Assembly: GCF_016827595.1 (NCBI RefSeq)
Contig: NZ_JAECMS010000001.1
Span: 434,001-498,000, forward strand
Length of the DNA: 64,000 nt
Direction: 5' to 3'
Origin: Luteirhabdus pelagi
GTDB lineage: Bacteria > Bacteroidota > Bacteroidia > Flavobacteriales > Flavobacteriaceae
Positions 63,128-64,000 of the stretch are shown here, one piece after another. Under the pieces are notes generated by a model. It was given only the letters and a program-made list of their open reading frames with translations, was not told the origin of the DNA and searched no databases. How positions within the stretch are numbered: the stretch's first letter is position 1; each line of letters begins with the position of its first letter. The translations under genes were made by a program, and so were the position numbers.

Positions 63128-64000
63128 TTATTCAGCATACAAATATAACTGAAATAGTGTTAATTTTCTTTGGTCGATCGTCGCTAATACCGAAAGTTCT
63201 GAAAGATCGTTCACACGTTCCCGTAATCGCCTGAATTCCCATATTTCCTTAGCGGTTTCAAACGATATTCCGGGAATGGTAGCAAGGTCGGAGGCGGAAG
63301 CCGTATTCAGGTTCATCCGTTCGATGGGTTTGGGTGTTTTTACGGTGAACTGTTGCTGCACTTTTTCTATCACATCTGCTCTTAGTCCGTATACTTCATG
63401 GAGTTGAATATCGGCCGAAAAGCCGCCTAACTTATTCCTGTATTTTACAATACGTTCACTCAGCGCTGGCCCAATACCGTAAACCTGCTGAAGCTGCTCG
63501 GCTGTTGCGACATTAAGATCTATTTTTTCGGTATAAGATTTTTCAACATAGGAATTCTTTTGAGTGAAGGTAGCTTTTCGCGGTTTGTTCACCCATTCTG
63601 GAAATTTGAAGTAGGGACTAATCCTATCCAATAAAGAATCTGAAACCATCGTCACTTTTTTGAAATCGGCTGCAGCGTTGATCCACTTTCCTTCTGCACG
63701 ATATTTCAACAATCGGTCGTGTTCTTCAGCAGAAAGCCCTAATACATATGCCCTATAATCTGTAATGAAATTTGGGTTGAAGGGATATAGCTTCGGGGAA
63801 CTTTTGGCTAGTTTGATTCGCTTTAAGGAATCGACATGACGCTGAAGGGATACAATCTCAGGAGATGTAATGTCGAGAGTCATTTCTTCCGAAGGCTTCA
63901 CTTTGGAATACCAGAAAAGCAGTACTATGATAACAACTACCAAAGAAAAAATCCCACCTCGTTGGTTCCTATTGAACTCGAGATGGGATTTCCAGTTTCG
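63128..64000 (-). CDS. helix-hairpin-helix (ComEA-like) membrane protein, 5' end outside window
   Basis: The frame stays open from the stop at 63128 through 63943 to the window edge (R-N-W-K-S-H-L-E-F-N before the helix), so the true start lies outside; at least 291 residues are seen. An N-terminal transmembrane helix (V-V-V-I-I-V-L-L-F-W-Y) is followed by a linker and two helix-hairpin-helix units, I-D-L-N-V-A-T-A-E-Q-L-Q-Q-V-Y-G-I-G-P-A-L and M-N-L-N-T-A-S-A-S-D-L-A-T-I-P-G-I-S. These bind DNA in ComEA, so DNA uptake or another DNA role at the membrane is likely. The flavobacterial group has no confirmed function. Confidence 0.85.
   Translation of the reverse strand, partial: RNWKSHLEFNRNQRGGIFSLVVVIIVLLFWYSKVKPSEEMTLDITSPEIVSLQRHVDSLKRIKLAKSSPKLYPFNPNFITDYRAYVLGLSAEEHDRLLKYRAEGKWINAAADFKKVTMVSDSLLDRISPYFKFPEWVNKPRKATFTQKNSYVEKSYTEKIDLNVATAEQLQQVYGIGPALSERIVKYRNKLGGFSADIQLHEVYGLRADVIEKVQQQFTVKTPKPIERMNLNTASASDLATIPGISFETAKEIWEFRRLRERVNDLSELSVLATIDQRKLTLFQLYLYAE

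Overview
The window looks like a chromosomal segment of a marine or aquatic member of the Flavobacteriaceae (Bacteroidota). The evidence is a giant type IX secretion system (T9SS) cargo with its PorP/SprF and OmpA partners, promoters resembling TTG-N19-TAnnTTTG, near absence of Shine-Dalgarno sequences except in front of rpsU, families typical of the phylum (DUF4369, DUF3467, DUF2805, carboxypeptidase-regulatory N-termini on outer-membrane proteins), and the gene order rpsU-xerC-hpf-tRNAs-tuf-tRNA-secE-nusG-rplKAJL-rpoBC. Genus cannot be settled from the sequence alone. Both window edges cut a gene.

Layout. 1-4 kb: the start of a secreted BNR-repeat protein, a sodium/solute symporter and a small CoA-binding protein. 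4-7 kb: a TonB-dependent receptor inside an unusual regulatory locus. Three copies of an ECF-sigma-like promoter (GTAACAW-N14-CGTC) lie here, one before the receptor and two in front of short structured segments that end in strong terminators and have no ORF (putative small RNAs). 7-26 kb: housekeeping and metabolic genes: FabH-type ketosynthase, S9 peptidase, TetR plus AarF/UbiB kinase pair, htpG, AlkB-type dioxygenase, S1/P1 nuclease, an SPFH protein with a PH-like membrane protein, a serine hydrolase, an alpha/beta hydrolase and a tiny Arc-like protein in one run, a DUF819 membrane protein, and an idi-queD-manA operon.

26-42.2 kb: a four-gene minus-strand unit for a surface adhesin: a small secreted protein, a 4166-residue SprB-like protein (VWA domain, SprB repeats, cadherin-like/tandem-95 modules, eleven DUF11-like repeats, C-terminal type B sorting domain), its PorP/SprF partner, and an OmpA-family peptidoglycan-binding protein. 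Parts of the adhesin gene are GC-rich, near-identical repeats set in AT-richer DNA. A 16-bp perfect palindrome lies upstream.

42.5-60.4 kb: the translation/transcription block: prfC, DUF3467, rpoC, rpoB, rplL, rplJ, rplA, rplK, nusG, secE, tRNA-Trp, tuf, tRNA-Thr(GGT), tRNA-Gly, tRNA-Tyr, tRNA-Thr(TGT), hpf, xerC, rpsU. The tRNA spacers hold four 113-bp tandem repeats just downstream of tRNA-Tyr and duplicated tRNA 3' ends next to two other tRNAs, reminiscent of the E. coli tyrT repeats. rpsU carries a full anti-SD complement inside a potential hairpin, which fits bS21 autoregulation known from Flavobacterium. 60.4-64 kb: a carboxypeptidase-regulatory-domain secreted protein, an acyl-CoA dehydrogenase, and a helix-hairpin-helix (ComEA-like) protein cut by the window end.

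No CRISPR array, insertion sequence, prophage or rRNA gene was seen.
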